Source: Actinomadura chibensis NBRC 106107 (GTDB lineage Bacteria > Actinomycetota > Actinomycetes > Streptosporangiales > Streptosporangiaceae). Taken from it: DNA of 64,000 nucleotides. The first letter of the stretch is position 1; each line of letters opens with the position of its first letter. The stretch covers positions 124,001 through 188,000 of the forward strand of contig NZ_BCQP01000010.1 in NCBI RefSeq assembly GCF_001552135.1, given 5' to 3'. Below, in pieces: positions 26,161 through 40,060 of the stretch. A program made the position numbers and the translations under genes. The notes under the pieces are model-generated. The model was given only the letters and a program-made list of their open reading frames with translations. It made no database searches and was not told the DNA's origin.

Positions 26161-27560
26161 GCGACGACCAGGGCCCCTGGGCGCTGGGCTGCGCGGGCAA
26201 CGACGAGGTCCGCACGCCGCACCTCGACGCGCTGGCCGCGTCCGGCGTCCGGCTGGCGCGGTTCTTCTGCGTCTCGCCCGTGTGCTCCCCGGCCCGCGCC
26301 TCGCTGTTCACCGGGGAGATCCCGTCGCAGCACGGCGTGCACGACTGGATCAGCCGCCGGCACACCGGCCGCGACGGCCGGGACTTCGTGGCCGGACGGC
26401 GGCTGTTCACCGACGATCTGCACGAGGCCGGCTACCGGCTCGGCATGATCGGCAAGTGGCACCTCGGGGCCAACGACCGTCCGCGGCCGGGGTTCACGCG
26501 GTGGCTGGCGCATGAGAGCGGCGGCGGGCCGTACCGCGGCGCCGTGCTCTACGACCAGGGCGAGCGCGTCCAGGCGTCCGGATACCTGACCGACGTGCTC
26601 ACCGCGCAGGCCCGCGCGTTCCTGGCGGACGAGGCGGGCAGAGAGGAACCCTTCTACCTCTCGCTGCACTACACCGCGCCGCACAAACCATGGAAAGGGC
26701 ACCATCCGCGACGGTTCGAGGCGCTGTACGACGACTGCGCCTTCGACTCCTGCCCGCAGGGGCCGCCGCATCCGTGGCAGCCGGTGGACCGGGACGGGAC
26801 GCCGGTCGGCGGCGAGCCCGACGCGCGCGCCGCGCTGGTCGGCTACTTCGCCGCGGTCTCGGCCATGGACGAGGGCATCGGCCAGGTGATGGCGACCCTG
26901 TCGGAACTGGGCCTGACCGGCTCCACATTGGTCTTCTTCAGCAGCGACAACGGATTCAACTGCGGGCACCACGGCATCTGGGGAAAGGGCAACGGCACGT
27001 TCCCGCAGAACATGTACGACAGTTCCGTGATGGTCCCGGCGATCGTCAGCCAGCCGGGGCGCGTCCCCGGCGGCCGGGTGAGCGAGGCGCTCCTGTCCGC
27101 CTACGACGTCCGCCCGACTCTGCTGGAGCTTCTCGGCCTGCCCGCCGACGCCGACGCCGGCCACCGTCCCGGCCGGTCGTTCACCGACGTCCTCGCCGGA
27201 TCGGAGGCGGCCGGCCGGTCACCCGTGGTCGTCTACGACGAGTACGGTCCCGTGCGGATGATCAGGACGGACGCCTGGAAGTACGTCCACCGGTATCCGC
27301 ACGGCCCGCACGAGCTCTACGACCTGGCGGCCGATCCCGGCGAGGCGCGGAACCTGATCGGCGAGCCGGAGGCGGCCGGGATCCGCGTGGAACTGGCCCG
27401 GCGGCTGGACGCCTGGTTCAGCCGGTACGTGATCCCCGGCGTCGACGGCAGCCGCCTGCCCGTCAACGGGAACGGGCAGCTGGCGCCGGTCCGCCCGGGA
27501 ACCGGCCTGGACGCCTTCGAACCGCCGTCCGATCCCGTGCGCGGGAGCGACACGACGTGA
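26115..27560 (+). CDS. Cytoplasmic sulfatase (formylglycine type, CSPAR)
   Basis: Hydrolyses sulfate esters, probably from imported sulfated saccharides. The protein has 481 residues with no signal peptide. Metal-binding SDDQ is at residues 16-19. The modification site C57-S-P-A-R is where Cys becomes formylglycine. KWHLG and SSDNGFNCGHHG complete the active site. I choose the TTG at 26115 because a perfect AAGGAGG lies five bases upstream and the fold begins at once. It is convergent with the second sulfatase. No formylglycine-generating enzyme gene is present in the window. Confidence 0.88.
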   Translation: MASRDPSRPNVLLILSDDQGPWALGCAGNDEVRTPHLDALAASGVRLARFFCVSPVCSPARASLFTGEIPSQHGVHDWISRRHTGRDGRDFVAGRRLFTDDLHEAGYRLGMIGKWHLGANDRPRPGFTRWLAHESGGGPYRGAVLYDQGERVQASGYLTDVLTAQARAFLADEAGREEPFYLSLHYTAPHKPWKGHHPRRFEALYDDCAFDSCPQGPPHPWQPVDRDGTPVGGEPDARAALVGYFAAVSAMDEGIGQVMATLSELGLTGSTLVFFSSDNGFNCGHHGIWGKGNGTFPQNMYDSSVMVPAIVSQPGRVPGGRVSEALLSAYDVRPTLLELLGLPADADAGHRPGRSFTDVLAGSEAAGRSPVVVYDEYGPVRMIRTDAWKYVHRYPHGPHELYDLAADPGEARNLIGEPEAAGIRVELARRLDAWFSRYVIPGVDGSRLPVNGNGQLAPVRPGTGLDAFEPPSDPVRGSDTT

Positions 27561-27585
27561 CCGGGCGGACCGGCCCGCCGCCCGG
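27561..27585. terminator. Hairpin between convergent sulfatases
   Basis: Perfect 8-bp arms CCGGGCGG (27561-27568) and CCGCCCGG (27578-27585) with a nine-base loop lie right after the plus-strand stop codon. It could serve both strands. Confidence 0.5.
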
Positions 27586-27609
27586 CCGTCCGCGGCGCCG
27601 CGCGGCGGC

Positions 27610-29079
27610 TCAGCCGACCTCGTCCGCGACGCCGTCCACGTCGGGCGCGCGGCCCGCGCCGATGTCGGACATGTAGCTCATCCAGGAGTAGGCCGGGTCG
27701 CCCCGGCGCAGCAGCTCCCGGTAGAGCCGGACGGTCATGTCCCGGCGCACGGACGCGTACGCCGGGACCGCGTAGAGGTTGCGCAGCTCGTGCGGGTCGG
27801 CCTCCAGGTCGTACAGCTCGTTGACGCTCTCCGGGTTGAACACCAGCTTGTGCCGGCGGTCCCGGATCATCCGCTGCGAGTACGGGAAGTGGTGGCCGTG
27901 GAACTCGGCCACCACCTCCGGACGCGGGTCGTCCGCGCCGCCGACGAGCGGCAGGAGGCTCCGCCCGTCGCACGGGTCGCCCGGCGGCAGCCCGGCGAGG
28001 TCCAGGATCGTCGCGTGCAGGTCGATCAGCGTCGCGAACTCGTCCACCACCCGGGGCGGCGCGCCCGGCACCCGGACGAGCCCGGGAATGCGGTAGATGT
28101 CCTCGTACATCGCCGGGCCCTTGTCGTTGAGGCGGTGGGCGCCGGTGAACTCGCCGTGGTCGGCGGTGAACACCACCGCGGTCTCGTCCCAGAGGCCGTG
28201 CTCGCGCAGCCGGTCCAGGATCCGCCCGGCCTGCTGGTCGATCATCGTGACGTAGCCCCAGTAGACCGCGATGAGCTTGCGCCAGGCGTCGGCGCCGAAA
28301 TGGTCGGCCGACCAGTACTCGGCGTACCGGCGCTGGACGTCGGGCTTGCCGGCGAAGGTCTCGGCCATCGACGGCGGCAGCGGCACGTCCGCCGGGTCGT
28401 ACAGGTCGTAGTAGGCGTCGGGCAGGAGGTAGGGCAGATGCGGGCCGTACCAGCTGCACGTCAGCGCGAAACGGCGGCCCTCGGCTGCGTACCGGTCGAG
28501 CAGCTCGATCGTCCGGTCGGCGAGGAACGCCTCGACGGTGGCCTCGGCGGGTTGCTCCAGCCGTCCGGCGATCAGGTGCCCGCGTCCCGAGCCGTTCGGC
28601 GCCGTGCCGAAGACGGCGTCCCGCACCTTGAACGGCGGATGCCCGTTCTCTTTGAGCCACCCCTGGTAGGACGGGTGGTGGAACGGGTTCAGCGCGCCGG
28701 GCAGGTGCTCGCCGTCCATGCCGTAGTACTCCGGGCCGCGCTCGCGGCCGATGTGCCACTTGCCGACGTACCCCACGTTGTAACCGGCGTTGAGCAGGGG
28801 TTCGGCGAGGTTGGGGAAGCCGTCGTCGATCTCGTCCTTGGCGCCGCCGTTGCGTTCGGGGTTGTTCAGCAGGCCGTGCCGGAACGGGTAGGTGCCGGTG
28901 AACAGCGACGCACGGGCCGGTGTGCAGATCGCGGTCGGCGTGTAGAGCCGGTCGAACCTGGCGCCCTCCGCCGCGATCCCGTCCAGCGCCGGTGTCCGGG
29001 CCACGGGGTTGCCGTAGCAGCCCAGCGTGTCGACCCGGTGCTGGTCGGTCATGAGGAACAGGACGTTGCGAGGGGGCAT
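27610..29079 (-). CDS. Cytoplasmic sulfatase (formylglycine type, CTPAR)
   Basis: A 489-residue arylsulfatase-superfamily enzyme. It shows an N-terminal MTDQHR metal motif, modification site C52-T-P-A-R, KWHIG near 109, and TADHGEFTGAH near 297-307. No export signal is visible, so it acts on imported substrate. GGAGAG precedes the ATG. It lies 76 bases downstream of the ROK repressor on the same strand and may be co-transcribed with it. The two sulfatases differ strongly, suggesting different positions (for example 4-O and 6-O of GalNAc), but this cannot be read from sequence. Confidence 0.88.
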   Translation of the reverse strand: MPPRNVLFLMTDQHRVDTLGCYGNPVARTPALDGIAAEGARFDRLYTPTAICTPARASLFTGTYPFRHGLLNNPERNGGAKDEIDDGFPNLAEPLLNAGYNVGYVGKWHIGRERGPEYYGMDGEHLPGALNPFHHPSYQGWLKENGHPPFKVRDAVFGTAPNGSGRGHLIAGRLEQPAEATVEAFLADRTIELLDRYAAEGRRFALTCSWYGPHLPYLLPDAYYDLYDPADVPLPPSMAETFAGKPDVQRRYAEYWSADHFGADAWRKLIAVYWGYVTMIDQQAGRILDRLREHGLWDETAVVFTADHGEFTGAHRLNDKGPAMYEDIYRIPGLVRVPGAPPRVVDEFATLIDLHATILDLAGLPPGDPCDGRSLLPLVGGADDPRPEVVAEFHGHHFPYSQRMIRDRRHKLVFNPESVNELYDLEADPHELRNLYAVPAYASVRRDMTVRLYRELLRRGDPAYSWMSYMSDIGAGRAPDVDGVADEVG

Positions 29080-29155
29080 GACGCTCTCCGTTCATTAATT
29101 CCTGAGGGTTGACGGAAATCGGGGACCCTTTGTGCGGTGCGCCGAAGCGGGCAGG

Positions 29156-30307
29156 TCAGCGGAGCCGAGGCGGGGGCATCGCGTCCCGGTCGGTCAGCAC
29201 CAGCGCGATGGCGCCCATCGCCGCGGCGGCGGGCCCGAGATCCGCCGGGACGACGTCCACCGCCCGCCGCGTGCCGGGCAGCGCGAGTTCGGAGATCGCC
29301 GACCTGATCGGGTCGAGGACCAGACCGCCGAGCAGGGCGAGGTCGCCGCCCACGACGACGCGCTCCGGGTCCAATTGGACGACGGCGCCCGCCAGCACCG
29401 TGCCCAGCGTGCGGGCGGCCTCGACGACGACGTCCGTGACGGCCGGCACGCGGGACCGCGCCGCGTCCAGCAGGTCGTCCGTCCCGGTCAGCCGGACGCC
29501 CCTCGCCGCGATCGCGTCCAGCAGGGCCGGGACGCCGATCCGCCCCTCCAGGCAGCCGCGCCCGCCGCAGTGGCAGCGCGGCCCCGCCGGGTCGACCGAC
29601 ACGTGGCCGAGTTCGCCGGACGCGCCGTGCGCCCCGCGCAGCAGCCGCCCGCCGGCGACGAAGCCGCCGCCGACGCCCACCGACCAGCGCGCGTACACGA
29701 GGTCCCCGGCCGAGCGGGCCGCGCCCCAGACCCGTTCGGCGAGCGCGGCGAGCCTGGCGTTGTTGTCGGCCTCGACCCGCACGCCGAAGGCGGCCTCCAG
29801 GCGCTCGACGGCGCGGCGCCGGCGGCCGGGCGCGTCCAGCACGCCGACCAGCCCGACGCCGACCGCCTCCAGGGCGGCCAGCCCGACGCCCTTGTCCTCG
29901 CACGTCTTGCGGAGGAGCGCGATGGCGAGATCGGCCCGCTCGTCCTCGTCCGCGTCGGCCGTGTCGTCCGACGCGGCGGCGACGATCTCGCGCGCCACGT
30001 TGGCGACCGCCACCCGGACCCGGCGGCGCCCGAGGTCGATCCCGACGAGCAGCCCGGCGTCCGGGTTGAGCGACACCAGCGTCGGCGGCCTCCCGCGCTG
30101 CCGCGGCCCGTACTCCGCGGGCCCCGACTCGACCACGACGCGGCGCTCCATCAGGTCGGAGATGATCGCGAAGAGCGTCGTCCGGGAGAGCCCGGTGTCG
30201 CGCATCAGCCGCGCCCGGCTCCGCGGCCCCTCCGCCCGCAGCACGGCGAGCACCGCCTCTTCGTGCGTCCGCCGCAACCGCCGCAGCGCGTCAGCCCGCT
30301 CCTCCAT
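29156..30307 (-). CDS. ROK-family transcriptional repressor (NagC/XylR type)
   Basis: A 383-residue regulator. An N-terminal MarR-like helix-turn-helix (about 15-75, with GPRSRARLMRDTGLSRTTLFAIISDL) is followed by a ROK sugar-binding domain with GIDLGRRRVRVAVA and a complete zinc motif (GELGHVSV, CHCGGRGCLEGRIG). The kinase ATP motif is degenerate (DLGRRR instead of DxGGTK), as expected for a repressor rather than a kinase. ATG at 30307 has no Shine-Dalgarno; it may be leaderless. It probably controls the sulfatase gene downstream and perhaps other genes of the locus. Confidence 0.83.
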   Translation of the reverse strand: MEERADALRRLRRTHEEAVLAVLRAEGPRSRARLMRDTGLSRTTLFAIISDLMERRVVVESGPAEYGPRQRGRPPTLVSLNPDAGLLVGIDLGRRRVRVAVANVAREIVAAASDDTADADEDERADLAIALLRKTCEDKGVGLAALEAVGVGLVGVLDAPGRRRRAVERLEAAFGVRVEADNNARLAALAERVWGAARSAGDLVYARWSVGVGGGFVAGGRLLRGAHGASGELGHVSVDPAGPRCHCGGRGCLEGRIGVPALLDAIAARGVRLTGTDDLLDAARSRVPAVTDVVVEAARTLGTVLAGAVVQLDPERVVVGGDLALLGGLVLDPIRSAISELALPGTRRAVDVVPADLGPAAAAMGAIALVLTDRDAMPPPRLR

Positions 30308-30326
30308 GCCGGAAGCATGAGCCGCC

Positions 30327-30356
30327 CGGACGATTAATGTCAATGCTCCGGACGAA
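30327..30356 (-). promoter_or_regulatory. Putative promoter and direct-repeat operator of the ROK repressor
   Basis: On the minus strand TTGACA occurs at 30344-30339, overlapping the stop of the upstream gene. The 8-mer CCGGACGA appears twice on the plus strand (30327-30334 and 30349-30356), 22 bases apart, about two helical turns, bracketing the -35 box. This would suit autoregulation. Confidence 0.35.
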
Positions 30357-31173
30357 ACCAGGGGTCGTCCCCGAAGGCCCCGGCGAGTCGCTCGCGGACG
30401 GTGTCCCGGACCTCCGCCCTGGCAAGGCGGACGATCGGCTCCCAGCAGTGCTGTCTGACCGCCGCGTGGCGCGAGGCGTCCGGACACATCAGCACCGCGA
30501 TGACCCGGATGGGCCAGAGGAGCCGTTGCACGTCTCCGGCCGCCAGCAACGTCGCGAGGCTCCCGGCACCCGACGCCGCGACGACGCTCGCGAGCACATA
30601 CCGCCAGGACCACTGGACCGCGGATCCGATCGCGCCCGCGTCGCGCAGCGCGTCGGGCAGGGCCTGCTCATCCCGCTGCTGGAGAATATCCTCCAACCTG
30701 CGAAAGATCCGGCCCCGGATCTGTTCGTACTCCGCGAGCGTGCGCGCCATCTGCGCGAGCAATTCGCACCAGAAATGCGTTCGCCGGGCCCATTGCTGAA
30801 ACTCGTCCATGAGTCGCGGGCCGAGATGTTCGGCGACCCGGCGCAGGACCAATCCTTGCGCCGGTTCGTCCGGGGCGTCCTCGAATGACAGCGCCTGCGC
30901 CGTCCTCGCGCAATCGAGGAGCCCGCGGTCACGATGCAACCAGTGGACGACATCCGCCTTCGCGCAGCCGATCGCCGCCTGGCGGCGGCTGAGCCCCGCC
31001 GCCTTCGCGTCCTTCGAGGCCCAGTCGCTTTCTCGCTCCTTCACATGCGCCAGCACGTCCTCAAGAGACCCGTCCGCAATTCTGAACGCCCCCTGGCAGC
31101 CGTGCCTCGCGCCGCCGCATGTGCATACACAACCGGGGAGTCTGGCCTCCGCGCAGCTCCGGTTGTGGGTCAT
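30340..31173 (-). CDS. Uncharacterised protein with Cys-rich N-terminus
   Basis: I do not recognise this 277-residue protein. Its N-terminus carries a compact cluster Cys7, Cys15, Cys17, Cys19, Cys26 with two His (PGCVCTCGGARHGCQG), likely to bind a metal. The rest is mostly helical with many Trp and Leu, and no clear membrane span except a weakly hydrophobic VLASVVAASGAGSLATLLAAG (about 205-225). GGAGG five bases before the ATG at 31173 fixes the start. GC content is slightly below that of its neighbours, and it separates two glycan-operon blocks, so it may be an insertion unrelated to glycan use. Confidence 0.65.
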   Translation of the reverse strand: MTHNRSCAEARLPGCVCTCGGARHGCQGAFRIADGSLEDVLAHVKERESDWASKDAKAAGLSRRQAAIGCAKADVVHWLHRDRGLLDCARTAQALSFEDAPDEPAQGLVLRRVAEHLGPRLMDEFQQWARRTHFWCELLAQMARTLAEYEQIRGRIFRRLEDILQQRDEQALPDALRDAGAIGSAVQWSWRYVLASVVAASGAGSLATLLAAGDVQRLLWPIRVIAVLMCPDASRHAAVRQHCWEPIVRLARAEVRDTVRERLAGAFGDDPWFRPEH

Positions 31174-31287
31174 GCGCTCCTCCGGAATTTCGGCAGGAGA
31201 ACGCATCATCCAAGCCAGTGAGCGCGTATGTAAATCCTCGGTCGGTAAGACATGCCTGCATCTCGCGCGGCCCGTCTGGGCTGCCGG

Positions 31288-36276
<4,989 letters not shown>

Positions 36277-36280
<4 letters not shown>

Positions 36281-37212
36281 CGGGTCGCGTCCTTCCCGAG
36301 GAGGCGGAACTGCGCGTAGGAGACCAGCCCGATGATCACGACGATCGCCCAGGCGATGGCGGCGGCGTAGCCGAAGTCGAGCTGCTCGAAGCCGACCTTG
36401 TAGAGGTAGAGGACGGGCGTCATCGTCGCGTCGCCGGGCCCGCCGCCGGTCAGCACGTAGTTCTCGTCGAAGAGCTGAAGCGTTCCGATCGTCGAGGTCA
36501 CCGCGCAGAACAGGATGACGGGGCGCAGCTGCGGCAGGATCACCCGCGTGAACGCGGTGACCGGCCCGGCGCCGTCGATGGCCGCCGCCTCGTACTGCTC
36601 CCGGCCGATCGCCTGCAGCCCGGCCAGCAGGATCACGGCGTTGTAGCCCGTCCACCGCCAGGTGATCGAGCCGATCAGGGCCAGCCGCGCCCAGCCGGGG
36701 CTGTTCAGCCAGTCGGCCTCTGGCAGGCCCGCCGCGCCGAGCAGCTGGTTGACCATGCCGCCGTCGGTCTTCAGCAGGACGCGGAACACGACGGAGTAGG
36801 CGACGAGCGTCGTGACGGCGGGCAGGAAGTAGGCGATCCGGAGCGTCGCGCGGAACCGCAGCCACGACTGGTTCAGCCCGTGGGCGAGCGCCAGCGCCAG
36901 CACGATCATGGTCGGGACCTGCACGAGGAGGATCAGCCCGGCGTTGCGGAGCGAGGCCCAGAAGACCGGGTCGTCCAGCATCCGCCGGTACTGCGCCAGG
37001 CCCACCCAGGTCGTCGTCCCGTCGCGGTCGGCGGTGAAGCTCTGGTAGAGCCCGGCCAGCAGCGGATAGGCGAAGAAGAACCCGAACAGGACCGTCGCCG
37101 GGCCCGCGAAGACCCAGGGCGTGCAGCGGCGCCACCACCGGCGCGTGCCCGCGGGACGGGGACCGTCCGGCACGGCGGGCGGTGCGCTCTCGGCCGTCGT
37201 CGCGTTCGCCAC
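36277..37212 (-). CDS. CUT1 ABC importer permease 1 (MalF type)
   Basis: A 311-residue membrane protein with six hydrophobic spans and an EAA loop (YEAAAIDGAGPVTAFTRVIL) around residue 200-220. The start is GTG at 37212, 16 bases after the binding-protein stop, with only a weak ribosome-binding site. It is coupled to permease 2 by a four-base overlap. Confidence 0.87.
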
Positions 37213-37228
37213 GTCGAGGACCGGGGCG

Positions 37229-38593
37229 TTACCCGGCGATCGGGCGGCCGGTGGCGGCGGCGATCTGCCGGGCGGCCGAGCCCAGGGCCGCCTTGGGATC
37301 CTTGCCGTGCAGCAGGATCCCGGAGATGGCGCGGTTGACGATGTCCCTCGCCTTCGGCCCGTCCTTGGTGTCCTCGACGGGGGGCACGGCGTCCGCGAGG
37401 TCGGCGAAGACCTTGAAGACGGGTTCGCCGCCGTAGTAGGGCTGCGGCGCGGTGATGAACGGGTCCTGCAGCGCGGGCAGGTAGGCGGGGAAGAGCCCCT
37501 CGTTGGTCAGCATGGAGACCTGGTTCGCGGCGTCGGCGAGGACGAACTCGACGAACGCCCACGCCGCCGACGCGTTCGCGCTGCGGCCGCTGACCGCGAG
37601 GGTCGAGCCGCCGTCGTTGGACGTCCTCACCCCGCCGGGGTCGAACGCGGGCAGCGGGACGACGCCGAACTTGCCCTTGAGTTCCTTCATCTCGTCGGTG
37701 AGCGTGCCCGACCACCACACGGCGTAGGGCGTGGTGGCGACCTTGCCCGCCTTGGTGGCGGCGATCAGGCCGTCCCAGCCCGTCTCGAAGGCGATGAGGT
37801 CCTTGTCGGCGAGCGTCTTGAGTAACGTCGCGGCGCGGACGGCCTGCCGGTCGGCGACGACGATCTCGCCGTTCCGGACGTAGCGCTGCCCCTGCTGCTG
37901 GAGGAGCATCGGGAACAGGCTGTCCTCCTGGGGGTCCATGACGAGCAGCTTCTTGCCGGTCGCGGACTTGATCCGCTCCCCGGCGCGGACGTAGTCGTCC
38001 CAGGTCGCGAGGGAGTTCGGGGCGATCCCCGCCGACTCGAACATGTCGGTGCGGTAGTAGAGGGCGCACGGCCCGGCGTCCCAGGGGAGCGCGAAGACCC
38101 TGCCGTTCTCGTCGGTGACGTCCTTCCAGGCGGCGGGCGCGAACCGCGTCCTGTGCCGGGCGGCGAGGGAGGTCAGGTCGTACAGGCCGCCGGGGAAGAC
38201 GCCGATGTAGCCGGGCAGCCTGCTGCCTTCGACGGTGAGGACGTCGGGCAGGCCCTTCCCCGACTTGAGGCCGACGGTGATCTTGTCGTAGGCGTTGTCG
38301 TAGCCGATGTCGACGACCTCGACCCGCGCCGCCGGGTGCCGCCGCTCGAAGGACGGCGCCAGCCGCTTGAGTGCCTTGGCCGCGACGTCCCACGACCAGA
38401 CGCCGACCGTGCCCTTGACCGCGGCCGACCCGCCCGCCGTCAGCGTCGGGCCCGCCTTCTTGACGCCGCCCCCGGTGGCGCAGCCGGCGGCCGCGAGGAG
38501 CGCCGAGGCGGCTCCGGCGGCTCCGGCGGTCAGGATGGTCCGGCGTCCGACGCGCGGTCCGCCCGGCGCGGTCCGCTCGGGGCTCGTCGCCAT
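37229..38593 (-). CDS. CUT1 ABC importer substrate-binding lipoprotein (Tat type)
   Basis: A 454-residue family-1 binding protein. It has a twin-arginine motif (GRRTILT) and a lipobox with Cys38 (LAAAGC). The ATG at 38593 is chosen for GGGAGG five bases upstream and because the signal peptide then has normal length. It is the first gene of a minus-strand operon ending with GH42 and GH63. A perfect palindrome with a TATA core lies about 30 bases upstream. Confidence 0.86.
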   Translation of the reverse strand: MATSPERTAPGGPRVGRRTILTAGAAGAASALLAAAGCATGGGVKKAGPTLTAGGSAAVKGTVGVWSWDVAAKALKRLAPSFERRHPAARVEVVDIGYDNAYDKITVGLKSGKGLPDVLTVEGSRLPGYIGVFPGGLYDLTSLAARHRTRFAPAAWKDVTDENGRVFALPWDAGPCALYYRTDMFESAGIAPNSLATWDDYVRAGERIKSATGKKLLVMDPQEDSLFPMLLQQQGQRYVRNGEIVVADRQAVRAATLLKTLADKDLIAFETGWDGLIAATKAGKVATTPYAVWWSGTLTDEMKELKGKFGVVPLPAFDPGGVRTSNDGGSTLAVSGRSANASAAWAFVEFVLADAANQVSMLTNEGLFPAYLPALQDPFITAPQPYYGGEPVFKVFADLADAVPPVEDTKDGPKARDIVNRAISGILLHGKDPKAALGSAARQIAAATGRPIAG

Positions 38594-38620
38594 CTTGCCT
38601 CCCAGGCTCGGTCGGGATAA

Positions 38621-38634
38621 TGCTGTATACAGCA
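38621..38634. promoter_or_regulatory. Perfect 14-bp palindrome, GntR (FadR-type) operator
   Basis: TGCTGTATACAGCA is fully self-complementary, and its TGTATACA centre fits the FadR-subfamily rule yGTM-N0-KACr. It lies between the divergent importer (minus) and GcvPA-like (plus) genes, and probably overlaps a -10 element. The FCD-type GntR gene at 43572 is the best candidate binder. Confidence 0.65.
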
Positions 38635-38695
38635 CACTGCATCATGTGTTTTCGTCAAGAGGCCGGGTGCGAAAGCCACGAAAGCGAGGGAGCGC

Positions 38696-40060
38696 GTGGG
38701 CGTTCACCCGTACATCCCGAACGCCGTGCCGGAGGTCAGGCGGCAGATGCTCGCGGCCGCGGGCGCGTCGAGCGTCGAGGACTTCTACGCCGACGTGCCC
38801 GAGAGCATCCGGCTCGGCCGCCCCCTGGACCTGCCTCCTCCGCTGCGGTCGGAGGCCGAGCTCGTCCGGCACGTCGGCGGGATGCTCGCCGCGAACACCA
38901 GCGCCTCCGACGCGCTGAGCTTCCTGGGCGCCGGCTGCTACCGGCACCACGTCCCGGCCGTGGTCGACGAAGTGGTGGACCGCAGCGAGTTCCTCACCGC
39001 GTACGCGGGCGAGCCGTATGAGGACCACGGCCGCTTCCAGGCGCTCTGGGAGTACCAGTCGCTGATGGGCGAACTGCTGGAGATGGACGTCGTGACCGTC
39101 CCCGTCTACGACGGCCACCAGGCGGCCGCCACCGCGCTGCGGATGGCCGGGCGGATCACCGGCGCCCGGCGGCTGGTCCTCGCCACCGCCGCCGACCCGG
39201 ACAGGCTCTCGAAGATCGAGGACTACGTCCGGCCCGTCCACGACGTGGCGGTCGTGCCGGTGGACCCGCGCACCGGGCTCGCCGACGTCGCGGCGGTGCG
39301 CGCGGAACTGGCGTCCGGCGACGTCGCGGCCGTGTTCGCGGAGGCGCCCTCGGCCTCCGGGATCATCGACCCGGCGCTCCCGTCGCTGGCCGGGCTCGCG
39401 CACGACGCGGGCGCCTTGTACGTCGTCGGCTGCAACCCGATCTCGCTCGGTGTGGTCGCACCGCCGTCGGCCTACGGCGCGGACATCGTCTGCGGCGACA
39501 TCCAGCCGCTCGGGCTGCACATGAGCTACGGCGGGCTCAACGGCGGCTTCATCGCCACCGGCGACGAGGAGAGGTTCGTCGCGGAGTTCCCATCACGGCT
39601 GTTCGGGCTCGCGCCCACCGTCGTCGACGGCGAGTACGGCTTCGGGGACGTGGCCTACGAGCGCACCTCCTTCGCCGTCCGCGAGGAGGGCCGGGAATGG
39701 GTCGGCACCGCCGCCGCGCTCAACGGCATCGCCGCCGGCGTCTATCTCGCCCTGATGGGCCCGCGGGGGATGCGGGAGATCGGCGAGACGATCATGGCGA
39801 ACACCCGGTACGCGCTGCGCGGGCTCGCCGAGGTGCCCGGCGTCGAGGCGCCGTACGCGGACGCGCCGCACTTCGCCGACTTCACCCTCGCCTTCACCGG
39901 CTCCCGCACCGCCGCCGAGGTCGGCGACGCGCTGCTCGCGCGCGGCATCTTCGGCGGCAAGGTCCTGTCCCGCACCGAGGCCCTCTACTGCGTCACCGAA
40001 GTGCACACCAAGGCCGACATCGACCGGCTGGCCGGCGCCCTGGAGGAGATCGCCCAGTGA
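38696..40060 (+). CDS. gcvPA: Divergent glycine dehydrogenase (decarboxylating) subunit 1-like protein
   Basis: A 454-residue PLP-fold protein related to the N-terminal half of glycine decarboxylase P-protein. Typical parts are SFLGAGCYRHHVPAVV (about 76-91) and EYQSLMGELLEMDVV. Several normally strict motifs are changed: the GEGQPLG region reads GDIQPLG and the following GGP reads GGLNGGF. It begins with GTG close to GAGGGAG, and its stop overlaps the next GTG. GcvT, GcvH and Lpd genes are absent, so a canonical glycine-cleavage role is doubtful. The true substrate is unknown. Confidence 0.75.
   Translation: MGVHPYIPNAVPEVRRQMLAAAGASSVEDFYADVPESIRLGRPLDLPPPLRSEAELVRHVGGMLAANTSASDALSFLGAGCYRHHVPAVVDEVVDRSEFLTAYAGEPYEDHGRFQALWEYQSLMGELLEMDVVTVPVYDGHQAAATALRMAGRITGARRLVLATAADPDRLSKIEDYVRPVHDVAVVPVDPRTGLADVAAVRAELASGDVAAVFAEAPSASGIIDPALPSLAGLAHDAGALYVVGCNPISLGVVAPPSAYGADIVCGDIQPLGLHMSYGGLNGGFIATGDEERFVAEFPSRLFGLAPTVVDGEYGFGDVAYERTSFAVREEGREWVGTAAALNGIAAGVYLALMGPRGMREIGETIMANTRYALRGLAEVPGVEAPYADAPHFADFTLAFTGSRTAAEVGDALLARGIFGGKVLSRTEALYCVTEVHTKADIDRLAGALEEIAQ

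Noticed and set aside
26115..27560. Sulfatase as a secreted enzyme
   Set aside because: The strong ribosome-binding site places the TTG start right before the catalytic fold, with no room for a signal peptide.
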